In this document: positions 43,534-53,900 of the stretch, one piece after another
Position numbering within the stretch: the first letter of the stretch is position 1
Layout: each line of letters starts with the position of its first letter
From: a bacterium
GTDB taxonomy: Bacteria; Vulcanimicrobiota; Xenobia; Xenobiales; JADMJV01
NCBI GenBank assembly: GCA_018266105.1
Contig: JAFEBA010000008.1
Location: forward strand, 1 to 64,000
Length of the DNA: 64,000 bases
Direction: 5' to 3'
Made by a program: the position numbers and the translations under genes
Notes under the pieces: model-generated
What the model saw: only the letters and a program-made list of their open reading frames with translations
What the model was told of the DNA's origin: nothing
Database searches by the model: none

Positions 43534-43933
43534 TGAACAACATTGTTTCCAAGTGGAACTCGTGCTCCATCTTGCCCTCACTCCAAAAGACCTGAACGGT
43601 AACGTCCTTGGTATTGGCCGTGTTGACGCAGGTAACGGCGAAATCGTAGACCACCCGCCGGGCGTGTCCGTTCATCATGCTGTCGATCACGATGGAGGGC
43701 TTGCTTCCTCGCGGAACGGGTACGATGGTGCTCACCGGCTGACTGAGCAACTCCTCCATCATCTGTTTGCACACATACTGAGCCACCACCCGATGCTGGG
43801 TCTGGGCTTGCAGCCGATAATGGGATAGCCAGAGCGAAATCAGCGAAATCGAGATGGTGGCAAAGAGAAACGCAGCCAACACCGTCTCGAGCAAAGAAAA
43901 CCCCCGACCCCTCATCGCTTTGAATCTTAGCAT
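43523..43933 (-). CDS. Prepilin-type pseudopilin (PilV/GspI-like)
   Basis: 136 aa with the prepilin motif RGRG|FSLLETVLAAFLFATISISL. The start is ATG at 43933 or 43915. It has a short globular domain. It begins the pseudopilin-PilX set, which belongs to a type IV pilus or type II secretion minor pilin cluster; the assembly ATPase and peptidase genes are elsewhere. Confidence 0.85.
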   Translation of the reverse strand: MLRFKAMRGRGFSLLETVLAAFLFATISISLISLWLSHYRLQAQTQHRVVAQYVCKQMMEELLSQPVSTIVPVPRGSKPSIVIDSMMNGHARRVVYDFAVTCVNTANTKDVTVQVFWSEGKMEHEFHLETMLFSGY

Positions 43934-43990
43934 TCCAGGCCAGGACCGGCAATGCGCAGGACAGCGGCGCCCAATCTGTAACCTCTAAGA

Positions 43991-46108
43991 ATGCTACGCT
44001 GGCTGGCTCTCACCCTGGGTCTGGTGCTGAGTCTGGTGGCTGCTCGCCCCTTCACTTCACCTTCTCAAGCCGGACTGTGGGCTGGCCTGATGGCGCTCTA
44101 TGTACTGGCTCAAGTGGTTGCCCCACCCACGTTTCCGCTGGCCGCGGCCATCTTTTTGACCCTGGCTGCTTCCCCCTGGGCGGGCCGTGGGGCCTGGCTT
44201 GTGGCCGTGCTGGCGGGCCTGGGCTTGCGACTGGCTCGCAAGCGTCCCCTGACGGAAGCCATTCCTGAACTATGGGCCGGTGCAGCCGCGGGACTGATGC
44301 CGCTCGACCCCTCCCTGCTGCCCTGGGCCTCAGCCACCGTGTTTCTCGCCAGTTGGAGCCTGGAAGCGCGCGGCGAGCGCACTCTCGCCAGTGCCGGCAT
44401 GCTGGTCATCCTCGGGGCAGCCGCCTGTCTGGCACCGCCGTTGCCGGCCGTAACCATTTCGCTGGCCAGCCTGTTGCTGGCGGTGCCCGTGCAGGCTCAT
44501 TTACAGACTCAACTCTCCAGCGAATTGGAGCATCAGCAGCAAGAGCTGGCCGGCCTGCGGGCCAGCCAGCTGGCCGCTCTGGACCTTCGCCAGGCCGAAC
44601 TGGACCTGCAGCAACAGGAAATCAGTCTTCAAATCCGCTGCCTGAAAGTGGTTTCCGACCTATTTAGCGAGTCCAATCGAGTCCAAAACGCAGCCCATCT
44701 GCGTAATTCCTTGTTGAACTCAGTTCGCAACCTGATTCCCTGCGCCTGGGTCGGGCTCTTTCATGCCGACGGTGCCATGTTAACCGGGGTAGGCGATCCT
44801 GAATTCAAACTGAACCGGGCCCCGGAGGTTCAAGCCGATCGAGCCCGGCCGGTCATCTCGGAACACAAGGGAGTCTATCAACTGGCGGCCCAGGAGCGAG
44901 AGCGACTGGTTTTGCGCTCGCGCGACCCGTTTGGACCCGCCCAGGCAGATCTGCTGCAGCGATTTATGCCTCATCTGCCCGTCTGCCTGGACTCCATCCG
45001 CTTCCAGGACAATCAAGCTAGAGCCCTGGGCGACGAGCAGGTGCGCCGCCAGGAACTCAGTCGGCTGGCCAGCCGCCTCACCGCCACCCTGGACCTGCTG
45101 GCACGCCTGGTCGGCTGCCGCAGCCTGGAAGAGCTGGCCCACACCGCACAGACCAGTCTGCCGGAACTGATCCCGAAGTACCAGGCGGATATTCAATGGC
45201 GTGGCCAAACCTTCAAACAGGGCCTGGCCTTGAATCGAGCTTCCGAACTGAACTGGCCCCTCACCAGCGGCCTGGAGACCTGTGGCAGCCTCAGACTCTC
45301 GACCAGCGCCGGCTCACCACTCAGCGACCTGGACCGCGAGTTATTGCGACTGTTTGCCAGCCAGTTCTCGTGCTTGATGGAGGCAGCCGAACTTCAGGAC
45401 AATCTGCGCCAGACCCTGGAGCAGCTCCGACAATCTCAGGTGCAACTGGTGGAGACCTCCAAATTGGCAGCAGTCGGCCAGCTGGCAGCCGGAGTCGCTC
45501 ACGAGCTCAATACCCCCTTAGGCGCCATCACGGTGGGCTGCGAGCTGGTTCAGACCTTCCTTGACCGCGATGTGCGCAAGGCGGGCGAACGCCTGGAGGG
45601 CATCATGGGCGCAGCCAAGCGAATGCAGGACATCATCGCCAAACTCTTGCTTTACAGCAGTTACACCGGGGCCAGTCGGCGCCCGGTCGACCTGGCCGAG
45701 GTGGCGGCCGACGCGCTGACTCTGATCAACCACAAAGGAGTCAACATTCGGCTGCTACCATCCCAAGTGCCACCGGTCTGGGCCAACCCGGCTGAAGTCC
45801 AGCAGATCATTCGCAATCTGCTTCTCAACGCCATCGATGCTGACGCCCACGACATTGAACTCCGTCTAGAAGCAGGCCAGGGCAGCGTCAACTTGCAGAT
45901 CGAGGACGACGGCTGCGGCATGAGTCCAGAAGTCAGCCCGCATTTACGAACCCTTTTTCTCCACCAAAAGCGTGGGCAAGGGGTCCGGCCTCGGGCTATC
46001 TTCCTCACTGCAGTTAGCGCAGCAGCACGAGGGCAGCCTGACCCATCGTTCCCAGAAAGGCCGAGGCTCTGTTTTCACCTTGAGCCTGCCCGTGCAGGAG
46101 GCCGGTAG
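43991..46108 (+). CDS. Membrane sensor histidine kinase, 3' end frameshifted
   Basis: 705 aa as read. Several membrane helices (1-170), a coiled coil (175-215), two GAF-like regions, then HisKA with H-box VAHELNTPLGAI (His about residue 504). The N box (NLLLNAIDADA) and G1 (EDDGCGMS) are present, but after MSPEV the frame is wrong. In the next frame, from 45939, the sequence reads RIYEPFFSTKSVGKGSGLGL, the canonical F/G2 boxes, to a stop at 46127, 4 nt before the next gene. So one extra C in CCC (45937-45939), or two lost bases, has broken the ATP lid. It may be a true pseudogene or a sequence error. The next gene is DUF1015. Confidence 0.85.
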   Translation: MLRWLALTLGLVLSLVAARPFTSPSQAGLWAGLMALYVLAQVVAPPTFPLAAAIFLTLAASPWAGRGAWLVAVLAGLGLRLARKRPLTEAIPELWAGAAAGLMPLDPSLLPWASATVFLASWSLEARGERTLASAGMLVILGAAACLAPPLPAVTISLASLLLAVPVQAHLQTQLSSELEHQQQELAGLRASQLAALDLRQAELDLQQQEISLQIRCLKVVSDLFSESNRVQNAAHLRNSLLNSVRNLIPCAWVGLFHADGAMLTGVGDPEFKLNRAPEVQADRARPVISEHKGVYQLAAQERERLVLRSRDPFGPAQADLLQRFMPHLPVCLDSIRFQDNQARALGDEQVRRQELSRLASRLTATLDLLARLVGCRSLEELAHTAQTSLPELIPKYQADIQWRGQTFKQGLALNRASELNWPLTSGLETCGSLRLSTSAGSPLSDLDRELLRLFASQFSCLMEAAELQDNLRQTLEQLRQSQVQLVETSKLAAVGQLAAGVAHELNTPLGAITVGCELVQTFLDRDVRKAGERLEGIMGAAKRMQDIIAKLLLYSSYTGASRRPVDLAEVAADALTLINHKGVNIRLLPSQVPPVWANPAEVQQIIRNLLLNAIDADAHDIELRLEAGQGSVNLQIEDDGCGMSPEVSPHLRTLFLHQKRGQGVRPRAIFLTAVSAAARGQPDPSFPERPRLCFHLEPARAGGR

Positions 46109-46127
46109 CCCGCGGCAAACTGGCTGA
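45939..46127 (+). other. Out-of-frame 3' end of the histidine kinase gene
   Basis: This segment, read in the +1 frame from the annotated kinase, encodes about 62 residues beginning RIYEPFFSTKSVG and ending PVQEAGS. It contains the F box, G2 glycine motif (GKGSGLGLS) and the conserved terminal GSVFTLSLPV. This is strong evidence that the parental gene was a complete histidine kinase ending at 46127. Confidence 0.85.
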
Positions 46128-46131
46128 GCCT

Positions 46132-47331
46132 ATGTCAAATCTACGCCCTTTCGCAGCTATTCGCCCCAACACCAGCGTGGTCGACAAAGTGGCCTCCGTG
46201 CCCTACGACGTGGTCGACCGCGACGAAGCCGCCGCCCTGGCCCAGGGTAACCCCCTCAGCTTCCTGCGCGTCTCGCGCGCCGAAATCGATCTACCCAAAG
46301 ATCAGAATCCCTATGGCGATGAGGTCTACGCTCAAGCCGCCAGCAACTACAAGAAATTGCTTGAGGAAGGCCACCTGCTCCAGGAAGAACAGCCCTGCCT
46401 GTACGTCTACCAACTGCAGATGGGCGACCAAATCCAGACCGGAGTGGCGGCGGCTTACTCGGTGGACGAATACGACCATGACAAGATCAAAAAGCACGAG
46501 AAGACTCGGCGCGAAAAGGAAGACGACCGCACTCGCCACATCATCACTCTGCGCGCTCAGACCGGTCCGGTCTTTCTCACCTACCGTGGCCAGAAAGCCA
46601 TCGACCAGCTGGTGGAAGCCATCACTAAGACAGAACCACTCTATCATCTGACGGCGGCGGACGGAGTCCGCCATACCGTCTGGCGCGTCACCGAAACGGA
46701 GGCCCTGGTCAACGCCTTCAAGGCCGTGCCCGACCTTTACATCGCCGACGGCCACCACCGCGCCGCCAGCGCCAGCCGCACTCGGGCAGAACTCAAGGGT
46801 GATGGCTCTTCCAATCACTTCCTGGCGGTGGCCTTTCCGGCCGACCAGCTCAAGATTTTGCCTTACAACCGCGTGATCAAGGACCTCAATGGCCACACTC
46901 CGGAAGAGTTTTTGACCCGCCTAAAACAGGTCTGCCAGGTCAGTCAGCCGGCCGACCCCTCCCCCAAGCGACGCGGCCAGGTGAGCATGTATCTGGGCGG
47001 TCAATGGTATGGGCTGGAGCTCAAGGTTCCCAGCCAGGCCGGCTCTCCCTCGGAAAAGCTGGACGTGGCGATCCTTCAGTCCCAGGTTCTCGACCCGCTG
47101 CTGGGAATCGCCGATCCGCGCACCGACAAGCGGATTGATTTCTCGGGTGGCATCCGCGGCACGGGCGAATTGGAAAAGCGGGTCCAGGCGGGTGAAGCGG
47201 TCGCATTCTCGATGTATCCGACCTCGGTGGATGAATTGATGGCCATCTCAGACGCCGGGGAAATCATGCCTCCCAAGTCCACCTGGTTTGAGCCCAAGCT
47301 GAGAGACGCTCTGCTGATCCATCAGGTATGA
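46132..47331 (+). CDS. DUF1015 family protein
   Basis: 399 aa. Motifs KHEKTRREKEDDRTRH and IADGHHRAASA are characteristic of DUF1015, a family of about 400 residues with unknown chemistry often near serine metabolism genes. It overlaps the mtaD-like gene by 4 nt. Confidence 0.9.
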   Translation: MSNLRPFAAIRPNTSVVDKVASVPYDVVDRDEAAALAQGNPLSFLRVSRAEIDLPKDQNPYGDEVYAQAASNYKKLLEEGHLLQEEQPCLYVYQLQMGDQIQTGVAAAYSVDEYDHDKIKKHEKTRREKEDDRTRHIITLRAQTGPVFLTYRGQKAIDQLVEAITKTEPLYHLTAADGVRHTVWRVTETEALVNAFKAVPDLYIADGHHRAASASRTRAELKGDGSSNHFLAVAFPADQLKILPYNRVIKDLNGHTPEEFLTRLKQVCQVSQPADPSPKRRGQVSMYLGGQWYGLELKVPSQAGSPSEKLDVAILQSQVLDPLLGIADPRTDKRIDFSGGIRGTGELEKRVQAGEAVAFSMYPTSVDELMAISDAGEIMPPKSTWFEPKLRDALLIHQV

Positions 47332-48647
47332 CCCACTATATCCTGGACAATGCCCTGGTCCTGACCATGGATGACAAGTTCAGCATGGTTGCGGGCGGGG
47401 CCGTGGCCGTCAGCAACGGTCAGATCGTGGCGGTTGGACCCAGTCCCAAGGTGGTCGAACAGTTCCCCTTGCTGACGCGCTATGATCTACAAGGGCGCGT
47501 GCTGATGCCGGGTTTGATCAACTGTCATACCCACCTTCCCATGAGCTTGTTTCGCGGCCTGGCCGACGACAAAGAGCTCATGGACTGGCTCAACAACTAC
47601 ATTTTCCCGGCCGAAGCGGCCACCCTCAACGAGGACTTCGTACGCACCGGCACGGCCCTCTCGCTCTGGGAAATGCTGCGCGGCGGGACCACCACCGTGG
47701 TGGATATGTATATGTACGAAAAGGTGGTCGCCAAGGAATGTGCTCGCGTGGGAATGCGCGGCATCTTCGGCCAGGCCATGATCGACTTTCCCACCCCCGA
47801 ATATAAGACCTGGCAAGAGTCGGTGGATGGAACCCGCGAGTTCATCCAGCACTACAAAGGGCACCCGCTGATCATCGGCGCGGTCGGGCCTCACGCCCCC
47901 TACACCGTCTCTCCTGAGCACCTTCAGGAGTGCCATCGCCTGGCCGAAGAGCTGGACGCTCCGCTGGTCATTCACCTGTGCGAAACTCACGGTGAGGTCG
48001 AACTGATCCGCCAACGCCACGGGCGAACCCCGGTCGATCATCTGGATCATCTCGGATGCTTGAGCAAACGCGTAATGGCAGCCCACATGGTCCATCCCCA
48101 ACCAGACGAGATTGGCCGACTGGCGGCCTGCGGGGTAGGAGTTGGGCACTGCCCTCAAAGCAACGCTAAACTGGCCTGCGGCATCGCGCCCGTGGTCCAG
48201 ATGCTGCAGGCGGGCGTGGAGGTTGGGCTGGGCACCGACGGCTGCGCCTCCAACAATGACCTGGATATGTGGCAGGAGATGCAAACCGCCAACTTCCTGC
48301 AAAAGCTGCATTGCAATAGTTCCACCGTGATGACGGCCCGAGATACGCTGCATATGGCGACCTTGGGTGGAGCCCGGGCCGCCCACCTGGATCACCTGGT
48401 AGGATCCCTGGAAGTGGGTAAGCGAGCGGATATGATTGTCGTCCGACTGGACTCGCCCCATCAGACACCAGTCTTTGACCCGATTTCGCAACTTTGTTAC
48501 AGCACCAAGTCCAGCGATGTGACGCAGGTCTACATTGAAGGCCACCTGGTGATGTCGGACGGCAACGTGCCGGCCATTGATGAAGCTGAACTAAGGCTGG
48601 CCGTGGCTGCTGAGGCCGAGCGCGTCCAAGCCATTTTGAGGAGGTAG
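47328..48647 (+). CDS. mtaD: MTA/SAH deaminase-like amidohydrolase
   Basis: 439 aa, ATG overlapping the DUF1015 stop. Amidohydrolase metal ligands: NCHTH, a third His in IHLCETHGEVE, HMVH and the catalytic Asp in GLGTDGCASNND. This is the MtaD-type pattern: deamination of 5'-methylthioadenosine or S-adenosylhomocysteine to inosyl products. The specificity is not proven; other deaminases (guanine, chlorohydrolase) share the fold. Confidence 0.85.
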   Translation: MTHYILDNALVLTMDDKFSMVAGGAVAVSNGQIVAVGPSPKVVEQFPLLTRYDLQGRVLMPGLINCHTHLPMSLFRGLADDKELMDWLNNYIFPAEAATLNEDFVRTGTALSLWEMLRGGTTTVVDMYMYEKVVAKECARVGMRGIFGQAMIDFPTPEYKTWQESVDGTREFIQHYKGHPLIIGAVGPHAPYTVSPEHLQECHRLAEELDAPLVIHLCETHGEVELIRQRHGRTPVDHLDHLGCLSKRVMAAHMVHPQPDEIGRLAACGVGVGHCPQSNAKLACGIAPVVQMLQAGVEVGLGTDGCASNNDLDMWQEMQTANFLQKLHCNSSTVMTARDTLHMATLGGARAAHLDHLVGSLEVGKRADMIVVRLDSPHQTPVFDPISQLCYSTKSSDVTQVYIEGHLVMSDGNVPAIDEAELRLAVAAEAERVQAILRR

Positions 48648-48649
48648 AT

Positions 48650-49084
48650 ATGATGACTGTTGATGCAATGCTGTGCGACGCCGCCACTGTGCGCGAAGGA
48701 CTGCTGAACGTTTTGGGTGCGGGCATTACCCGCCTGCACCGCGAGCAATTCCCGGCCGCGATGGGCACCCAGATGGCTCTGCTGCTCCACAGCACCGCCA
48801 AGGACATGGGAAAGAACCACAAGCTGGTGATCACCGTAACCCACGAAAGCAAGGAAAAGATCGCCGAATTCTCGGTGGAATTCAGTGTGGGCGCCAATCA
48901 GGGCGCCAAGGCGGACGAAGTCATCACCGTGCCGCTGGTGGCCACCTTTGCCCAACAAGTGCTGCCCCAGCCCGGCACCTATAATATCGAACTCAATGTC
49001 GACGGGAAGGTGGCTCGAGTCCTTCAGTTCCAGGCTGGCCTCGCTCCCAAGCCCGCCGCCATGCCCGGATCAGCCCGCGGCTAA
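48650..49084 (+). CDS. DUF6941-like small protein
   Basis: 144 aa, ATG after GAGGAGG. Begins with DAMLCDAATVREGLLNVLGAGIT and has a beta-rich fold like the DUF6941 group, which is small and uncharacterised. The strong ribosome-binding site supports it. Ends before the terminator. Confidence 0.75.
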   Translation: MMTVDAMLCDAATVREGLLNVLGAGITRLHREQFPAAMGTQMALLLHSTAKDMGKNHKLVITVTHESKEKIAEFSVEFSVGANQGAKADEVITVPLVATFAQQVLPQPGTYNIELNVDGKVARVLQFQAGLAPKPAAMPGSARG

Positions 49085-49099
49085 GACCTCCCTCACCCG

Positions 49100-49131
49100 A
49101 AAAAGGCCCGGTCTCTCGACCGGGCCTTTTT
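49100..49131. terminator. Intrinsic terminator after the DUF6941-like gene
   Basis: 14-bp stem AAAAAGGCCCGGTC (49100-49113) with GACCGGGCCTTTTT (49118-49131), loop TCTC. It ends the plus-strand operon (DUF1015-mtaD-DUF6941) and can also serve the opposite operon, whose last stop is 180 bp away. The rest of 49132-49313 holds nothing I can name. Confidence 0.92.
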
Positions 49132-49313
49132 TCTGGATGGCGCTCCCCGATTGTGCTCAAAGCCACGGTCTTAACCATGTCCACAGGCTTGCCGATGTTC
49201 TGTCCAGGGCGTGTGCAACGTCCAGCAGCGGAGGGGTATCATGAATCAGTCTTCTCAGCCAATGTGCCAGGCAGACCCCATGAGGTCGGGCGACGATGGA
49301 GATGTCGACCTGA

Positions 49314-50990
49314 TCAATCTGGTTCTGCTGGACCTTCACTAAACTGGCTCCAGCACTCGCGCAGCCAGGTCTGCCGACCCTTTTCCAGATAAAGCATGGC
49401 CGCCAACCAGTGCAAAGCCAACCCCGGACCGGAATCCGCCAGCCAGTGGCCCCGGAGATCGCGCGAACCCGACTGAGCCTGGGCCACCAGTGCCCGCCAC
49501 AACCGGACCGCTCCCTCCAGGCGATGCTCAAGCCAAACCCGACAGGCGGGCTCATCCGGGTGGGCACAGCTCCGTCCAGCCTGGGCCAGACGCCAGAGGA
49601 GTCGTTCCAGTCCCGACCAGGGCAGCAGTGCTGGCTGACTGGCGAGTTCGCGAGGGCGCACCTGCAAATTGGGAAAGTAAGCTCCCATCAGGCGGTCCAG
49701 ACCGAGATTGGCGCGTCCCTCCCAATCCTGAGGAAAAGGCCCGGCCACCGCCAACCCCACCAGGGTGCGCTCCAGACTCGGATGCAAACGTGCAATCCAA
49801 CGCAAGGGAGCGGCCGGAGCGCGGCCCAGCAGGGCCAAATTATCGCGGGCAGGCAGGCCCTCGGGCAGACCTGAGACCACCAGGCGCAACGGCAGCGAGT
49901 CTTTCTCCAAGATGAGCGCCTCTCGCTCCACTCCCAGCACGGACGCCTCCAAAAAGAGCAAATCCTGCTCGGCCAACTGGCGTTCCCAGGGCCGCAACCA
50001 CAATGCCTGAAGCTCTGGTTCAGACCAGAGACTGGCTCCGGTGATTGCGGCGCTGACCGCCTGGCCAGAACCAAGCCGCCCATCCGGAGAAACAGTCGCC
50101 GACTGAATCAGCAAAACCCGGCGACTCAGCTGTTGGTGCCCGATCGACAATCCGGGCAGGGTTGTGCCCGCCCGGTAAGCCTGTTGGGCTCGTTCCCAAG
50201 AACCGGGAGCCACATCGGAAACGTTAAACACCTTCCCGTGGCGGTCACAGAGATAGGTTACGCAACCGGCATAACCTGAAGCCGTCACCACCGCCTCCGA
50301 AAATAGTCCCCAAAGCTTGAGCGCACCCGCGGGTTGGTATGTGCGCCGGGCCTGGCCCAGCCACTGCAAAGACAGAGGCTGCTGCTGTAAACGCAAGCCA
50401 ACCTCCAGCAGCTCTCGCAGTTGGCCGGCCAATTCGGCCTGAGAAAACTCCGATTTCCCGTCTCTCAGCCAGCGCAGACTGCTCAGCAGCCGGGCCGCCG
50501 CGGCCGCGCCTCGATGTAGGCCGTGCTGTCGGCATTGAAAGGCAACCCTTTGGATTTCGCCCTGCTCGACCAATCCACAACCCTCGGCCCCCACCTGGAG
50601 CACACGTGAGCCCGCCGCAAATAGATCCTCCGCCGCCTTGCGCTGTTCTTGACTCAGGCTCAGGCCGAAGGCAGGGCCTGGAGTTGAGCCTTCGGGCTCG
50701 CTCGAGGACTCAACTCCAACCGGCAGCAGCGAAAGCACGGCCAGACGGTGCAAACAGCGAGGGGCCAGCAGACAGCTGCAACTTAAGTCCTCCAGGCTCT
50801 GAAGCACACCCTGGCGCAACTCGAGGCGGACTTTCTCCCCCTGGCTGGTGGTCACCAGCCACTGCTGCTCCTGGTTTTCCCAGCGCCATTCCTCGGCCAA
50901 CTGCGGCTGGCTCTCCAACTTCTTGACCAGGCGCGGCGGAGTCTCAGCCAGCAAAAGGGAGAGCAGGTTTCCGGCCGCGACAGGCTTCAT
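49314..50990 (-). CDS. SWIM zinc-finger protein (YehQ-like)
   Basis: 558 aa, ATG overlapping the stop of the DUF5682-VWA gene (ATGA). Near residue 70 lies LSCSCLLAPRCLHRLAVL: C-x-C-x6-C-x-H, a SWIM zinc finger. The rest (about 140-550) is a large helical/beta region without a family I recognise, rich in Leu and Trp. SWIM proteins of this type are found in gene clusters with MoxR AAA and VWA proteins, as yehQ in E. coli. Last gene of the operon. It probably binds nucleic acid or partner proteins. Confidence 0.75.
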   Translation of the reverse strand: MKPVAAGNLLSLLLAETPPRLVKKLESQPQLAEEWRWENQEQQWLVTTSQGEKVRLELRQGVLQSLEDLSCSCLLAPRCLHRLAVLSLLPVGVESSSEPEGSTPGPAFGLSLSQEQRKAAEDLFAAGSRVLQVGAEGCGLVEQGEIQRVAFQCRQHGLHRGAAAAARLLSSLRWLRDGKSEFSQAELAGQLRELLEVGLRLQQQPLSLQWLGQARRTYQPAGALKLWGLFSEAVVTASGYAGCVTYLCDRHGKVFNVSDVAPGSWERAQQAYRAGTTLPGLSIGHQQLSRRVLLIQSATVSPDGRLGSGQAVSAAITGASLWSEPELQALWLRPWERQLAEQDLLFLEASVLGVEREALILEKDSLPLRLVVSGLPEGLPARDNLALLGRAPAAPLRWIARLHPSLERTLVGLAVAGPFPQDWEGRANLGLDRLMGAYFPNLQVRPRELASQPALLPWSGLERLLWRLAQAGRSCAHPDEPACRVWLEHRLEGAVRLWRALVAQAQSGSRDLRGHWLADSGPGLALHWLAAMLYLEKGRQTWLRECWSQFSEGPAEPD

Positions 50991-53900
50991 GAGCGCACCT
51001 GCTCCCCCACCCAGCGGGCCAGCTCCAACGGAGTCAAGGCCGCCACCGGCATACCCGCCGCCACCACCGCTTCAGCGGTGGCCTGACAGAAGCGCGCCTG
51101 CCCATCGTCGCTGAGGGCCGCCAGACCTAGAGGACGAGCACCGCATTCCACCAGCGCGCGCACTTCTGCCAACAACTCCGCAAGCGGACCACCATCTTCA
51201 AAGTCGCTGACTAGAAGAACCAGACTGCGGGAAGGCACCGTCAGCAATCCGCGGGCATAGCGCAGAGCTGGAGCAATCAGAGTGCCGCCCCCCACCTGCA
51301 CCTCCATCAGCAGGGCCAGCGGATCGCTGACACGCTGAGTGAAATCGATGACTTCAGTGGAAAAAGCCAGAAAGTGCACGCAGAAGGCCGGTAGTCCGGC
51401 CAGGATAGCGGCCGTAATGGCGCTATAGATAATCGAAGCCTCCATCGAGCCGGAGACATCCACCACCAGCACAATTCGCCAGTCCAGACTGCGCTGTTGA
51501 CGGGTTTGAAAGAGCAGCCGCTCGGGAGCCAGAGTCCAGCCCCCCTGACCACCCGGACGGGCCGTATGCAGGTTGGCCCGCAGTGTGCGCGCCAGGTCCA
51601 ACCGCGCTCCTGGTCGACGAGTGGGACGGGCCGAAAGCAGACCCTGCAAGGCTGGACGCAGTCTCTGGGACAACTCTCGGGTCAATTCGCGCAACACTCG
51701 TGCCACCAGAGGTCTCAGCTGACCCAGTTGGTGCTCGGAGAGAGCGCCGACCAGCGAGAGCGCTTGCTCCAGCAACTCCACCGAAGGTACGACTGAATCT
51801 GGTTCCAGGGCCAGCAGCGCGGCGGCCCTACCCTTTTCAGCCGCTCGTCCCAGCACTTCCTCACGAACCGGAGACCCGAACAGATCCGCCAGCTCATCGC
51901 CCCATTCGCGTGCCCCGGCATAACCCGACCCCTCTCCCGCTCCCCCACCCAGATGCGCTCGCGAACCTTCGCCGTGACCCCGCCCGTAGAGTTCGTCCAA
52001 AGCCCGAGCCGCTCGTCCAACCCGGCTATTCTGGCTATCCACAGGTTGACCTAAGATGAGACGAAAACGCTCGTTCAGACTGACCTGGCCGCGGGCCAGA
52101 GGAACATCCGAAGGCGAGGCGGGCATTTCGCCGGTGGTTTCCACCCAGAGAATGGGCAAGTCCGCCAGAGCCTCCAGGCCGGCCCGGTCAGCCAGTGCCA
52201 ATGCGACCAGATGGTCGGGCGCCAGCGGCAGATCCAGCCGGTTCAGTGCCAAGGTTTCCAGGAATCGAGCCCGGGCAGCCTGACTTAGAACTTCGAAGCC
52301 CTCCCGCAATGAGGCCAGACGGCGCCAGAAAGGCTCATCCTCCAGATCGGCCACGGCCTGCAGCAGCTCCTGACGCCACTCAGGGCGCGCCTCGATCCAG
52401 GCTACCCCCACCGCCAAAGCCCCCTTGAGACGTTCAGCCAGCTCCCGGCCCGGAGGCCCGGCCACGAAATCGGGCACTCGGTAGCCGGATTCCTGAAGTA
52501 AACTCAAAGCCATGGCCGCCGCGCCCTGCATCAGAGGCGAGCCCTCCCGGCTCATGTTTCGCAAGGCCCAGCGCAGCCTGAGCCCCCCGCCCTCGAGCTG
52601 CAACAGTTCGCGCAGGGCCAGCACGTCGCTCAACTGCCGCGAACCAGCCAGGCCTTCCAAGGCTCGCACCGCCGCCGCCAACAGCACCTGCCTGTCCACT
52701 TCAGCAGGGAGCTGATAAGCGGACACCGGCAACTCGGGACTTCCGCAAGCCTGGGCCGGTAGCCCCGGCAACTGACCGTTGGCGATGCGCTCTAACAGCC
52801 CGAGCCCGCCCACCAATTGATCCAGTCGGGCCGATTGGGGATATTCGACCATCAGGCGGGCCAGAAACTCATCCACCTGTTGCCCCAACCCGCACTCAGC
52901 CGACTGGCTTAGCCCCAGCAACAGGTCTTCCTGACCCCGCAAGGCGCCACGACAGGCCTGACTCAGACTGGGCCCACGATAGCCGGCCAGCTCCAGAGCG
53001 GCTTCGCTGCTGGTGGTCCATTGGAAGCTCCAAACCTGAGTCAAGGTATCGCCGGAGTCGCGCTGGCTGGCGTAGGGAATTCCCAAAAGCTGAAGACGGC
53101 GCAAAAAGACCTGGCGACTGCGGTCCAGAGGTGAGCGTAGCGGATCGAGACGCACGGGCTCATGCGAGTGTCGCGGCAGATTGAGACGAACCAACAGTGC
53201 CTCGACCTCGGGCACCAGTCCTGAGCGCGGGGTTCCCACGGCCAGCTGTCCACGCTGCTGGCCAACCAGGGTCTTTTCCAGGGCCCGGGCCAGAGCTCGC
53301 CCCCTGCCCAGCACCTCGCCCTGAGCCATGCACGACTGAACGGCCTGCAAAAACTCAGCCCGGCCGGGGGCCGGCAAGCCTCGCAGCTCGGCCAGTTCCC
53401 AGGCCATGCGCACACTTTCCTGAGCGTCGGGAGTGCCAGCCGGTTGTCGTGCCTGACGCAAATGGTGACAAAGCTCAACCGCCAGCTCACTGAGGCTTTG
53501 GGAGATCTTCGGGATCTGCAACTGACTGAGGAAGATACGTTGCTGCCAGACCGGATCGCGAATGCCAGCGGGGTAGCCGGAGCGCGAGTCGAGCAGTTCA
53601 AAACTGTACGGAACGAGGGAGGTGCGCAGTTCCCGGCGGCCCCCACCTTGGGGATGACACTCCTCCCAGAGCCGGGGTTCCGGCAAGAGCGCGCAGGCGT
53701 GAAAAGAACCGACCACCACCGCCACTTTCTTTCCCTGACCCAGACTCAGGCCGAGACGCTTGCGCATGGCCGTCTCTCTCATCAAATCGCGCAGGCGAAT
53801 GCCTTCGGCGGCCTCCTGCAGACGTTGCACCAGACCCACCAGCAATGCCGCCTGACGCAGAGCTTCGGCCTGGGCGGCCGGAGCCGCCGACTCCACTCGC

